Of a DNA stretch of 64,000 nt, positions 29,901-35,767 are shown one piece after another. Each line of letters opens with the position of its first letter. The first letter of the stretch is position 1. The position numbers and the translations under genes were made by a program. Origin of the DNA: a virus. The stretch covers positions 1 through 64,000 of IMG/VR virus record IMGVR_UViG_3300024514_000354, one strand, 5' to 3'. The notes beneath the pieces are model-generated. The model searched no databases. It had not been told where the DNA came from and saw nothing but the letters and a program-made list of their open reading frames with translations.

Positions 29901-30005
29901 ATCAACAGACGCAGAAAGAGTCAGCGGTCCAGCTTTTTTGGCCGCCGCCTCGATAGAGGCTTCTAAACCCGACTGGACTACAGGTACTGTGATTCCTTTT
30001 GCCAT
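20937..30005 (-). CDS. Tape measure protein with inserted enzyme-like cassettes
   Basis: This is a 3022-residue protein. Residues ~60-300 match the TP901-type tape measure core (VEKSLANIAIISGKTTQEL, GNAFKTIFTRIRSDE), and a hydrophobic stretch lies at about 405-435. Seven copies of G-[YF]-[IV]-P-N-F-A start at residues 633, 866, 1030, 1284, 1440, 1647 and 1722. They delimit two PD-(D/E)XK-like segments, a P-loop segment (GPAGSGKST, 904-912), an unknown segment and an HAD-like segment (DYD 1451-1453, VDND 1604-1607). A long coiled-coil region follows, then two copies of a D-D-[VI]-P-A-x-L-x-x-G-E-Y-V unit near the C-terminus. It sets tail length and may travel with DNA into the cell. AAAGG lies just before the ATG. 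Confidence 0.92.
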   Translation of the reverse strand: MAKGITVPVVQSGLEASIEAAAKKAGPLTLSASVDPGSFKRLAQPLGRVSGLATEFEKSIAASNARVIAFGASVGIINGVQNAFATLVKTTIEVEKSLANIAIISGKTTQELEPFSRALFEIAKTTSQSFQTASEAALEFSRQGLGLEETLKRTQDALTLTRFTTLSAAEAVDVLTAAANSFGATGITTSEILNKLVAVDTKFAVSAEDLAKGLSRAGSIAQEVGVSFDELNAIVTIAQERTARGGAVIGNAFKTIFTRIRSDETIKALQSIGIYSFDAEGRLRPVVSLLEELAGKINTLSETKRIEVLEAIASKYNINVLTALVDDLGSTASKFREARDVSAGAQSEAYQRQIELNQTLDAVITRVTNSAAQLADTLGRIGVTDSLKSLLNFFDNILTGINDVIDSEGIGGTIAKGLISGLSGVFFKIGIPLLLAIFVKLTKDIAQFGTESLKTILGINKEVRERQALEQAVVNTLIKDQQVMATILSLSGDRRKQEEYLLSVYNRQLAALQQVQSIAANVAPALQAAGLSATSGTIKKRAAGGYLPAEEAKDVRRGVGGASPSSKVVEIPNFSFGGGKRGTMVANTSEYIVPNYAGGSGTAIFNQDMAKEYGLPPGAKKITASGGFVPANGFVPNFAAKKFNVFDQAKAKVKKDQEPIDYVDLDGIRRSAYLTLDASIDPVGRFSKLQSSAQQKLTEKLGPIAENAKIVPDQGSIEFVQINKSLQRDDLVQKIRETKNKIQANPKAKIDKDIEDIIQSILPETKGSVDNNLKAAVKTELQVQGPAAFRSGNILEDILFKKITGTIEGRNSKTWDLPAEQSGAFKSRFGFKSKFGDIKLGSSTSSISSFIGKHIISPTGQNASGGYIPNFARYVYDADRVDADKNNLLKAILASRVKKNLIVGPAGSGKSTYGESLGSFITNIAQLTDASEIDILSGAARTKDGGVSKNFQQISDAVNASGGKISYLYTGNMDILSRRTGRIAEGPKQGDLRSKKQIAGSMFAPLNQFDFISKVKGSAKNFEMIRGAKGYVPNFADKKPATIKGGKVDRKTYTGPRALVSAQGIAGMIVPDQANQETMTNYLKKNPWGFQTKEDVYLPPENSLITNVRYNTYGLNEQAFEGQALKKSGTQTLIEADVEKAGIEIAKKWATKYSDEYAKKMPGRSVKTNYDENFIRTSFTESEGAVSAISTLGGGIFESSIRAALDTQVGQRIEKAQKEDSNNRLDFPVNPFLKELFGIGGGEQFVDAKISGSPGSTGRKLADQIVAAQLYKPYKTVKTAAAEGYIPNFAQKKQQSILAPSGQFYDLDTADAFLAASNVNLEAKPSAPKGLGDELKKRILTSARRVYGPNAQIGISRLPGKREAFTSTVLANPALADDFIALQKATTGGVGPESNTPEALAKFNNPTPFDPTPWPAVRAVGGKTRSIKKVGPRSLNAAAGYIPNFADLFVDYDYTIFGQQLGKATDFNAQKALIKNIPEDQMTEQERQARDAQMKLLTPFGQKLLQSKKPFKLATARWNDYQPGIESSLKGLGFNVNGVFALGREFSEEQYKVDNPKFAEEMKKPEGERNTRVKPKIDPSAAQKKALFFKERAPKIATGDIDFVDNDPANLQAVKSLMPKINTFTPDQYAAKLLAPQRVKGTKASLGYVPNFADNDPLKEAVNREVGAGVPPARVRVTQDERLKNSKNPNGLAVINTRDEPNGKIPNDFRERGMRAAMGSRGFVPNFADLSTKQIKEILGKSPNPISAERYTGGEGFDYGVQTQKQGDQKQEANDETKKIDIGKFLVLQTAIVGATSAVQAFTEENSNAANALEGVNAGLSGLATFASLAGSVNIPLRIFLGSLTALASAAPLISRIFEAQKTPAEKASEALTKLAREAERTGQKLTPENILAKLTEGRAEGKQKQEAVKVSDLVEKAITSTQSVGFPDISKDLIKQISAVLSATGNITRDQEGKITGVDTDAINKIFAGVITKTTEQGLASQDFMGGVQPGVERTAVNENLLQENVIDLLNDQIKNEKQRLSIRQEGQVLDKVQQALLTRDNELLLSRQKALESIFQTQLKINEKYNEESLRIEGLSAALEREKQFRTESYTISQKAALDKEKAEAEYNKTVAQIALDLRKNLGAGAKESVLGGTQQVQDFLGNLDTSKLQGLIDGYANALKTNEQALKDGTVKIDDVFGSVWSKFTEGLVGVPPELNNLILGSKEQFLALVRSAYETKANADQTRILTNTQIDFAATNSEANTELRKLQSAYKQNRSRLAYLNSRNDGSETQDITSDEAAAVEEQLNIQREKLITSIQDLEIANAEEIALLPEKKKADLQRVLITNGHAKSIRELTGIDQAAAIAASNLSEETDKRVFQLKTDAKNAELKLNTDNNLLNAETDLIDAYNQAYKGSIQTETVAAKLRSAQSKLTKSESDKDDELQVQIALIQQNWKGESRDIQRKTELLREQNKKISVTQQAIRLEEQLNLEAEQLIEARRKASAALSEINLTKAIENQITSAGTANIQEITKTIVQGRALTQTGVQSSFEQQARASVFERRMAGRTEVDLRESTNILSGRDNSIQQNLQIQRGVLLDQAETFQQIIGNQTPKLFADGMAEAMQAALNQADDLGGALRNVALNFLKSLQSAFLQSASRQIVASILPTGAAKGGYVKGYATGGLVTGGSGYKDDVPAMLSEGEYVIRKSSVKKYGASNLQKLNSGEAPKFAAGGIFLPGIRGQTEISGYKDLTAFAKQTTTSGATDVLAGGATTAFANLEDQSSRLSAYALMREDDTINQEIRSAQEQAMNIMAEREAYRTAERKAFQKQLVGTVASAALSYGINAGVGKLGSLFSGAAAAGKGSATGLGLMDQVSGKTQFLTNAKPFSFQSPPAFNYSFGPTKAYGGMIKRYNAGGPTDDIPALLMGGEYVMNRQATKKYGKQFFDSINQGRAPRFADGGQVSTAEPSFAEKAATSSDSKAAGATNVSININVTGGTSDTQTQGDTKQGGIDYKKMSEQIKQVVIQTINEEKRLGGSLRSR

Positions 30006-30024
30006 CCTTTAACCTTTGAGGTTA

Positions 30025-30030
30025 TTTACA
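30025..30030 (-). promoter_or_regulatory. TGTAAA motif before the tape measure gene
   Basis: TGTAAA lies 19 nt upstream of the tape measure ATG, within GTGTAAATAA, in the short gap after the preceding gene. It belongs to the thirteen-member motif set. Confidence 0.45.
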
Positions 30031-30041
30031 CAGAATTTATA

Positions 30042-31031
30042 TTATTTATCGTGCAATTTCATCAAGTCTTCCATTGAAAGAGATGTTTTATCCTTCATAA
30101 CATCTTTCAAGGTCTTAGTGTCTTTTCCTATTTCTTCTTTTGTAGCTCCGAATACCATTTCTGCACCATCAACATTGCCTTTTTTCTTCGATTTTGTTTT
30201 GTTTTCGAACTCTTTTTGAGCCTGATTCTTGTCTTTATATTGCAATAACGCTTCTGGATCTTTTTTTATCTCCTCTGGAATATGCTCTACAGTCTCAAAT
30301 ATATTTTTAAATATTTTGGCATAAATTATCAACCTAATTTGATTTTCGGAAAGTTTTGTCATCGGCTTTCCAAAAAGCTCCATCGGATGATCTAAAACAA
30401 GATAGTTTGGATGGAAAAAGTCAGAAATGGCAATATGTTGAATATTTAAATCAGAAATATCGTTAAAATAACTATTGTAAACCAAAATACACTCCTCAAG
30501 TTCTTTGTTTGATATTTCGTCAAACTCTTGCTCGGAAAAAAACCGTTGATTTAATTCCTTGTCCTTATAAAAACAGCTATATATCAGATAGTCACTAGCT
30601 CTACTAGATGCATAATCCTCGGCAGTTTTTCCCAAGATTTGCTTTTTTTCTGCAAGTTTTTTGGCGACCTTTTCCTTTTCTTCCCTTATATTTTTTTCAA
30701 TTTCATCAATCTGAAGCTTTTTAAATACTTTTTTTCTGGTTATATTAAGTGTTTCAATATATTTTTCTGACACTTTAATCTCTTCGTCCTCTTTCTGCGA
30801 CCATAACTCGTCCTCTATTGCCTTTTTTAAGGCGTCGTCTTCTTTTGGAAGCCCCTTAGATATGGCGTGAGCTAGATAAGCTTTATATTTCTTATTAAAG
30901 AATTCACGCTCTTTAATAGTTATATGTTTAATAAAAACAGGGTTGCCCAAGAAAACCTTCTCAGAGCAACCCTCTACTATCTGGCAGAACGCCAAGAATA
31001 AATCAATTTCGTTAATACTTTCCTTCTTCAA
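30042..31031 (-). CDS. Probable tail assembly chaperone, downstream partner
   Basis: This 329-residue, strongly charged and helical protein is immediately upstream of the tape measure gene in transcription order, where lambda gpT-like assembly chaperones lie. There is a coiled-coil-like Glu/Lys stretch at about 95-140 and a Lys-rich C-terminal tail. The only start in this frame near the 5' end is TTG (31031), which overlaps the previous gene by 20 nt. An ATT after AAGGA at 31016, or a ribosomal frameshift from the upstream gene, are alternatives. The role rests on position, not on sequence similarity that I can name. Confidence 0.5.
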   Translation of the reverse strand: MKKESINEIDLFLAFCQIVEGCSEKVFLGNPVFIKHITIKEREFFNKKYKAYLAHAISKGLPKEDDALKKAIEDELWSQKEDEEIKVSEKYIETLNITRKKVFKKLQIDEIEKNIREEKEKVAKKLAEKKQILGKTAEDYASSRASDYLIYSCFYKDKELNQRFFSEQEFDEISNKELEECILVYNSYFNDISDLNIQHIAISDFFHPNYLVLDHPMELFGKPMTKLSENQIRLIIYAKIFKNIFETVEHIPEEIKKDPEALLQYKDKNQAQKEFENKTKSKKKGNVDGAEMVFGATKEEIGKDTKTLKDVMKDKTSLSMEDLMKLHDK

Positions 31032-31743
31032 GATCTTTCTCTAGCTTTTTGAAATCTTCCTTGGTCGCATTCTTGCTGTAATACCAGAAAGAAACAAATG
31101 TGGCTAACTTTCTGAAAGTAGCTTGATAAAGAGGGTCTTCTGCCTCGTCAAGGTCTCTCATATTGTCAAGCTTTTGCTCGTAAGTCGAACCGTTAAAAAG
31201 CGGCTCGATCTTGCCATTTTGCTCCTGCTTGTAAGCAAGGTTAACACAGAACCAACGAATTAGATTGTTCTGTGCAATTACATCTGCGGTATTGTTGAAA
31301 AGATTAAGATATGTAGACTCAAGATCTACCATCTCCTTTCTTGTTGCGGCAAGCTTTTCCAGAATTGTATTCGCACGCTCTTTCTCTTCTGCCGAACCAT
31401 TTTCAAGAGCAACGTACTCTCTCTGCATTTTTGCCATATCAATGTACATTGCTGTCAGACGCTTGTCATCATCTTCGGAGAAGATGCCTCCGGTATCAGA
31501 GTACTTCTTAACTAACATTCCTTTTGTCAAAATGCCCTTCTTAATGCAGTTTGACATCTCCACGCTAAATTGAATCTCCGCGTCTTCAGTATCACGGCGC
31601 GATGGTTGTTTGAAGATTATCCGCACAGGAACGTCTTCCTTTACTTTACTGGTGACCGTGATAGTCTTGCCATCTTCCTCACGGGTCTCGGTTTTTTCTA
31701 CTTCCTTATTAATTTTGACTGTGAAGTCGAATAGTTCTTTCAT
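31012..31743 (-). CDS. Probable tail assembly chaperone, upstream partner
   Basis: This is a 243-residue acidic protein. A beta-rich start (FDFTVKINKEVEKTETREED, PVRIIFKQPSRRDTEDAEI) is followed by long helices (about 95-165) and NNLIRWFCVNLAYK. It lies two genes upstream of the tape measure, the usual place of gpG-type tail assembly chaperones. Its 3' end overlaps the next gene by 20 nt in a different frame. The start shares 4 nt (ATGA) with the gene before it. Assignment is by gene order. Confidence 0.5.
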   Translation of the reverse strand: MKELFDFTVKINKEVEKTETREEDGKTITVTSKVKEDVPVRIIFKQPSRRDTEDAEIQFSVEMSNCIKKGILTKGMLVKKYSDTGGIFSEDDDKRLTAMYIDMAKMQREYVALENGSAEEKERANTILEKLAATRKEMVDLESTYLNLFNNTADVIAQNNLIRWFCVNLAYKQEQNGKIEPLFNGSTYEQKLDNMRDLDEAEDPLYQATFRKLATFVSFWYYSKNATKEDFKKLEKDLEEGKY

Positions 31744-32036
31744 TGTTTAAATGTGTGATGAAATTCAATATGGATCAAATCCATTTCGGTAGTCATTTTT
31801 CGAATGGATTCATTGCCCATATCGAGAACTTTTTTTCTTAACCAAGCCATTTGATTTTCATCAAGATAATTGGCTTGTTTGACTACAGGCTTGAAGGAAT
31901 CGGGAGCCGAAGAATACAATATTGCAAATTGACGGTCGTGTTCGTGCTTAATATCTTCTAGGATTCCAAGCATACGCTTGAAAAGATCAGAAGTATTAAC
32001 CTTTACCCTGTCATTTAAATAGTCCTTGCCCGTCAT
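31740..32036 (-). CDS. Small helical protein before the tail chaperone pair, unknown
   Basis: This 98-residue, mainly helical protein (DLFKRMLGILEDIKHEHDRQF; a C-terminal His-rich HIEFHHTFKQ) is first in the minus-strand tail operon and overlaps the next gene by 4 nt. A TGTAAT element lies 19 nt upstream. No family is recognised. Its position suggests a tail assembly role. Confidence 0.65.
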   Translation of the reverse strand: MTGKDYLNDRVKVNTSDLFKRMLGILEDIKHEHDRQFAILYSSAPDSFKPVVKQANYLDENQMAWLRKKVLDMGNESIRKMTTEMDLIHIEFHHTFKQ

Positions 32037-32055
32037 ACCTTTTACCTTACTATAT

Positions 32056-32061
32056 ATTACA
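32056..32061 (-). promoter_or_regulatory. TGTAAT motif, start of tail operon (minus)
   Basis: TGTAAT lies 19 nt before the ATG of the first tail-operon gene, in the 52-nt divergent gap. It is a one-base variant of the TGTAAA element. A plus-strand copy lies 15 nt away, so the gap appears to drive both directions. Confidence 0.4.
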
Positions 32062-32075
32062 TCTGATATAAAAAG

Positions 32076-32081
32076 TGTAAA
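32076..32081 (+). promoter_or_regulatory. TGTAAA motif, start of neck genes (plus)
   Basis: GTGTAAAGTAA ends with a 7-nt gap before the ATG at 32089, with no Shine-Dalgarno between. It is divergent from the minus-strand motif at 32056. Confidence 0.45.
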
Positions 32082-32088
32082 GTAAAAT

Positions 32089-32538
32089 ATGGCATCTTAC
32101 CTCTCAGACGCGCAGAAAAACTTTATCAATGAAGTGATTGATGATGTGTTTGATACCTTCTCTAGGCAGATAACCGTATACTCTAACCCCAGAGAGACTG
32201 TGATCTCCACTTCAGCTAGTTATAATTATTTTTACGATAGAGACGTTCCAGCTGTAGAAAACAAGGAGTTCACAACTGTTTCCAATACATTTCAGGCTAA
32301 GATTAAGTACTTAGATCAGGCCAAAGCCCCAGTACCCGGAGCCGATACTCAGCAAAAAATAGACTATCCTGCTGGCAGCGTTAAAATCAAAGTGCCAGCT
32401 TCTGCCTACACTGTTCTAAAAGAAGCTCGTCGTGTCGAATTTGATGGTCGTAGATATGCAATCTCTTCTGATTCAAAGCCTTATGGAATGTTTGGGCCAA
32501 GATATTATTCATTCATCCTATCCCCAATTAACGAGTAA
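32089..32538 (+). CDS. Head-tail connector/stopper candidate
   Basis: This 149-residue protein has a helical start (LSDAQKNFINEVIDDVFDTF), then RQITVYSNPRETVISTS and a beta-rich body ending GPRYYSFILSP. The layout of a short helix followed by a small barrel-like beta domain with TVYSNPRE is common in head-closure or stopper proteins. It precedes two more neck-region genes and the tail tube gene. The function comes from gene order and general fold appearance. Confidence 0.5.
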   Translation: MASYLSDAQKNFINEVIDDVFDTFSRQITVYSNPRETVISTSASYNYFYDRDVPAVENKEFTTVSNTFQAKIKYLDQAKAPVPGADTQQKIDYPAGSVKIKVPASAYTVLKEARRVEFDGRRYAISSDSKPYGMFGPRYYSFILSPINE

Positions 32539-32540
32539 TT

Positions 32541-33149
32541 ATGGCGAAGATCCCAGCAAATGTTGCAAAAAAAATCAATAAAGATGTCGCGCCAATATTA
32601 AAAAATAGCGTAGAAAGGCGTGTTTTCTTAGCTTTCGAAAGGATAAAAAGAGAAACGATCAATGAATTTCTTAGACACCCTGTTACAAAAGAAATCGAAG
32701 CTGGTCCAACGGCTCAAAACATTAGCGGAACTCTCGATGGCTATGGTAATCTTTTTTCTTATATTGGTTTTTATAACGGAGACGATCCGATATCGCCAAT
32801 AACAGAGGCGTTTCAGAAAAGCACCATTACCTTTTCTAGATTGATTGATGGCGGGGTAATTTGGAACGTATTTATTCCAGCAAAAGAAGACATATGGGAT
32901 GTCTCGCCAATGCCTTGGGCTCCGGGGCGCAGTTGGGCGAAAGGCATCGAAACAGGAATTTCCGGTATTGGCCAGTACTTTTACACCCTGCGAGAAGATC
33001 TTCCGACATCCAGATCTGACACCGCTATCCAAACAAGTAAAAATATTAGAAGAAAAACTAGATTTAAAAATGTAAAATACATTAGCGCTATATTGGCTAA
33101 CTTCGAAAAAAAGATAAACCTATTAGATGAAACCGCAATATCAACATAA
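32541..33149 (+). CDS. Neck/tail-completion candidate protein
   Basis: This 202-residue protein has a basic helical N-terminus (NKDVAPILKNSVERRVFLAFERIKRETINEFL, about 13-44), then a mixed region with GYGNLFSYIGFYNGDDP and WDVSPMPWAPGRSWAKGIE. Helix-rich N-termini followed by a small beta domain typify HK97 gp10-like neck proteins, which join connector and tail. The gene starts 2 nt after the connector candidate, and its end overlaps the next gene by 23 nt. Confidence 0.45.
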   Translation: MAKIPANVAKKINKDVAPILKNSVERRVFLAFERIKRETINEFLRHPVTKEIEAGPTAQNISGTLDGYGNLFSYIGFYNGDDPISPITEAFQKSTITFSRLIDGGVIWNVFIPAKEDIWDVSPMPWAPGRSWAKGIETGISGIGQYFYTLREDLPTSRSDTAIQTSKNIRRKTRFKNVKYISAILANFEKKINLLDETAIST

Positions 33150-33963
33150 CGTAACGACATCTTTTGCTCTATGGCTTGATCACTATCTTTTAGAGAAGGG
33201 TGAGGCTTATAGCAATCAGACTGGCACTTTCACTTATTATGCAGACCCAAGAATATCAACCACTTACAAAGCTTTCGGTACTCCTTACAAACAGTTTGTA
33301 TACGACTCCACAATTACTGGAGCAAGTATTCCTAGCGGCGTTCATGTTTCGGGAGTTTTTAAGGGTCGCAACGATGGGGTTATTATAGACTATATCAATG
33401 GTAGAGCGCTAATTAGCGGCGTTTCTACAGGAGTTGCGGTCACAGGATCTTTTGCGGTTAAGGATTTCAATATCTATCTTACTAACGAAAACGAGGACGA
33501 CCTGATTCTAGATAACAACCTCGACGCGAATAAAAAATTTCCTTGGACTGGCAAATATATACCGCCATATGATCAAGTTGCTCCAGCTATCTTTATTGCA
33601 AATGACTCTACTTATAATTCTCCGTTTTCGTTTGGTGGAGAAGATGAAAGCCGCTCATTTGTGAAGTGCGTCGTTTTTACCGATAACCCCTATCAACTTG
33701 ACGGCGTTCTGTCTATTTTTGCCGACGCTAAATCTAGTAGCTTTAAATACAAGGACTTTACTGGATACCCGCTCACAGAATATGGAGATGTCAAAAACGG
33801 AACATACTCTTATGATTCTTCTGTTATAAATCAGAATGACTTTTTTATTGATGAAGTAGTTTGCTCTAAGCTCAAAGACTCTCGCGCTAGAGGAGGCAAC
33901 GCTAAGCCTTATATCGGCTTTATTGATTTTGAAGTCGTCAAGTACCGCCATCCAAGAGCTTAA
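33127..33963 (+). CDS. Virion structural protein, tail terminator position
   Basis: This 278-residue, beta-rich, Tyr/Asp-rich protein (FALWLDHYLLEKG at the start; GVHVSGVFKGRNDGVIIDYINGRALISG in the middle; PYIGFIDFEVVKYRHPRA at the end) lies between the neck candidates and the main tail tube gene, where tail terminator proteins are usually encoded. The family is not recognised. The ATG lies inside the end of the previous gene. Confidence 0.5.
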   Translation: MKPQYQHNVTTSFALWLDHYLLEKGEAYSNQTGTFTYYADPRISTTYKAFGTPYKQFVYDSTITGASIPSGVHVSGVFKGRNDGVIIDYINGRALISGVSTGVAVTGSFAVKDFNIYLTNENEDDLILDNNLDANKKFPWTGKYIPPYDQVAPAIFIANDSTYNSPFSFGGEDESRSFVKCVVFTDNPYQLDGVLSIFADAKSSSFKYKDFTGYPLTEYGDVKNGTYSYDSSVINQNDFFIDEVVCSKLKDSRARGGNAKPYIGFIDFEVVKYRHPRA

Positions 33964-33987
33964 TTATTCCATTTTTAGATAAAAAAA

Positions 33988-33993
33988 TGTAAA
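33988..33993 (+). promoter_or_regulatory. TGTAAA motif before the tail tube gene
   Basis: AAATGTAAAGTATT lies 29 nt upstream of the tail tube ATG in a 59-nt non-coding gap. This is the longest spacing in the motif set. Confidence 0.42.
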
Positions 33994-34022
33994 GTATTTC
34001 AAACCTTCTTAACTAACAACTT

Positions 34023-35177
34023 ATGGCACGCAACAGAGTAATTTATCAATCAGAAGCTCTTTATGTCGCAGACGGTACAGCTGTTCCGACAGCCACCCAC
34101 GCATCCAGCATCATTAGACAGCTTCACCGCGTTCAGTCAGCCAACTATGGCTTTACTATCAATCGCCAAGACGTTAACCAATTTGGTAACCTTGCTCGTA
34201 TTGACCAAATCTCAATCGAGGCTCCTACTGTAAACCTTGACTTCTCTTACTACCTTACTACTGGTAATAACGAAACTGCCCTTGGATTTAACGTAGGAAC
34301 AAGCTCTGCTGCTGGATCATTCATCAGTGGACTCGTCGATTCCAGCAACGCAACCAATAACATTGGTATCGTATCTGGCCGTAACTTCCATATCCTCACC
34401 GTAGCAGAGGGTAACGACGCCAACGGTTCCGCTACCGGAATTTATCAAAATTCTGGAGTTGCCAGAACAATCGGTATCGGCAACGCTTATATCACAAACT
34501 ACACTGTAGAAGCCGCAGTAGGTGGTCTTCCCACTGTTTCGGTAACCTGTGAAGGTCTTAACGTTAACGTTATCAGCGGCTCTTCTGGCGTTGTCCCCGG
34601 TATCTTCGTTGAGGCTGGAACTGGATCTGCAAGCCTTTTCCAACTTCCTGCCCCAGTTACTGGCAGCGTAGGCGTTTCCGCGCTTCGCCCCGGCGACATC
34701 ACAGTAATCCTGCCTGATGGCGTAGTCGCTGAACTGCCCACTGGTGTTGAAGGTTCTCCATTCAACAATACTGCTGCTCACATCCAGAACCTCTCAATTG
34801 AGATTCCAATTGGTCGTACCACCCTTGAGCGTCTTGGTAGCCGCTTCGGCTTCACCAAGGTTATTGACTTCCCTGTAGAGGTAACTGTCAATATGAGCGC
34901 AATTGTTGCTGACCTCAAGTCCAGCGGTGCAATCGAGACCCTGCTTAACGCCGATACCACAAAGAACCTTGCCTTCGCGTTCAAGCTGCCCGGTGCTAAT
35001 GATCGCGTTATCTATGAGATCAGAGGCGCCAAGCTGGTAAGCGAGAACTTCTCAAGCGCAATTGGCGACAATAAGAGCGTTGACCTGAGCTTCACTACTC
35101 AGATCGGTAGCCCACAGGACACCACAAACGGCGTCTTCGTATGGGTACAGAACACTGCTTATACTCCCAGTATCTAA
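34023..35177 (+). CDS. Major tail tube protein
   Basis: This 384-residue beta-rich protein with balanced codon use is typical of abundant virion subunits. IRQLHRVQSANYGFTINRQDVNQFGNLARI (about 30-59) and AYITNYTVEAAVGGLPTVSVTCEGLNVNV (about 157-185) recur in altered form in the N-terminal part of the gene at 15930 and in the gene at 20167. Its solo position after neck genes, its own motif and its strong terminator suggest high-level expression. The call is by fold appearance and gene order. Confidence 0.7.
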   Translation: MARNRVIYQSEALYVADGTAVPTATHASSIIRQLHRVQSANYGFTINRQDVNQFGNLARIDQISIEAPTVNLDFSYYLTTGNNETALGFNVGTSSAAGSFISGLVDSSNATNNIGIVSGRNFHILTVAEGNDANGSATGIYQNSGVARTIGIGNAYITNYTVEAAVGGLPTVSVTCEGLNVNVISGSSGVVPGIFVEAGTGSASLFQLPAPVTGSVGVSALRPGDITVILPDGVVAELPTGVEGSPFNNTAAHIQNLSIEIPIGRTTLERLGSRFGFTKVIDFPVEVTVNMSAIVADLKSSGAIETLLNADTTKNLAFAFKLPGANDRVIYEIRGAKLVSENFSSAIGDNKSVDLSFTTQIGSPQDTTNGVFVWVQNTAYTPSI

Positions 35178-35195
35178 CCTGAACTGACCTAAAAC

Positions 35196-35226
35196 AAAAA
35201 CCCCCGAAGAAATTCGGGGGTTTTTT
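35196..35226. terminator. Bidirectional terminator between convergent genes
   Basis: The stem CCCCCGAA/TTCGGGGG (35201-35208 and 35213-35220) has a GAAA loop. It is preceded by an A-tract and followed by six T, so it terminates on both strands. It separates the plus-strand tail tube gene from the convergent methyltransferase gene. Confidence 0.9.
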
Positions 35227-35227
35227 A

Positions 35228-35767
35228 TTAGTAGTAAAAGTCTTCTTTTACCACTTCTGGCTTTTTTCTTAAAGCCGCAATTCCTTGACCTTCTGTCAGC
35301 ATCTCAACCAGATCGTAATACTTCAGAGCCATCTGATAATCAGAGCGATTGAAGTCATGGATGAATACCAGCACATCCTGATCAATAATATCCCAAAGAT
35401 ACTTGGCGCAATACTTACGCGCGCGACCATCAATCAGCGCCTTGGTGAACTTTAGCTTCTTGGTTGCAGGCAAATGAATGTAGTCCTTGAACTGTTCGTA
35501 TCTGCAAGGCTTTGGATCTGGAGAGTGAGCGGCTTGATAGATCAGTTCGATATTCTGGATATCGTAAGCATTAACGATCTTTTGGATATTTTTAATCCAG
35601 TCGATGTCGTGCTCGATGGAAATTACCTTCTTCACCAATCCAGAAAAATAAACAGTGCTATTGCCACTACCAAACTCAAGCAACGTGTCATTTTTATTTA
35701 GATACTTTTCAATAAACTTGTACTCATGTTCGTGCATGAGCGGGCGGAAGGAACTAAATTTATTCAT
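35228..35767 (-). CDS. SAM-dependent methyltransferase
   Basis: This is a 179-residue class I methyltransferase. DTLLEFGSGNSTVYFSGLV (about 29-47) is the SAM-binding motif I, VISIEHDIDWI the acidic motif II and VLVFIHDFNRSDY a motif IV-like strand. The substrate is unknown. It is the last gene of the second fibre/modification block, overlapping the glycosyltransferase fusion by 4 nt, so a sugar or protein of that block is the likely target. Confidence 0.8.
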   Translation of the reverse strand: MNKFSSFRPLMHEHEYKFIEKYLNKNDTLLEFGSGNSTVYFSGLVKKVISIEHDIDWIKNIQKIVNAYDIQNIELIYQAAHSPDPKPCRYEQFKDYIHLPATKKLKFTKALIDGRARKYCAKYLWDIIDQDVLVFIHDFNRSDYQMALKYYDLVEMLTEGQGIAALRKKPEVVKEDFYY

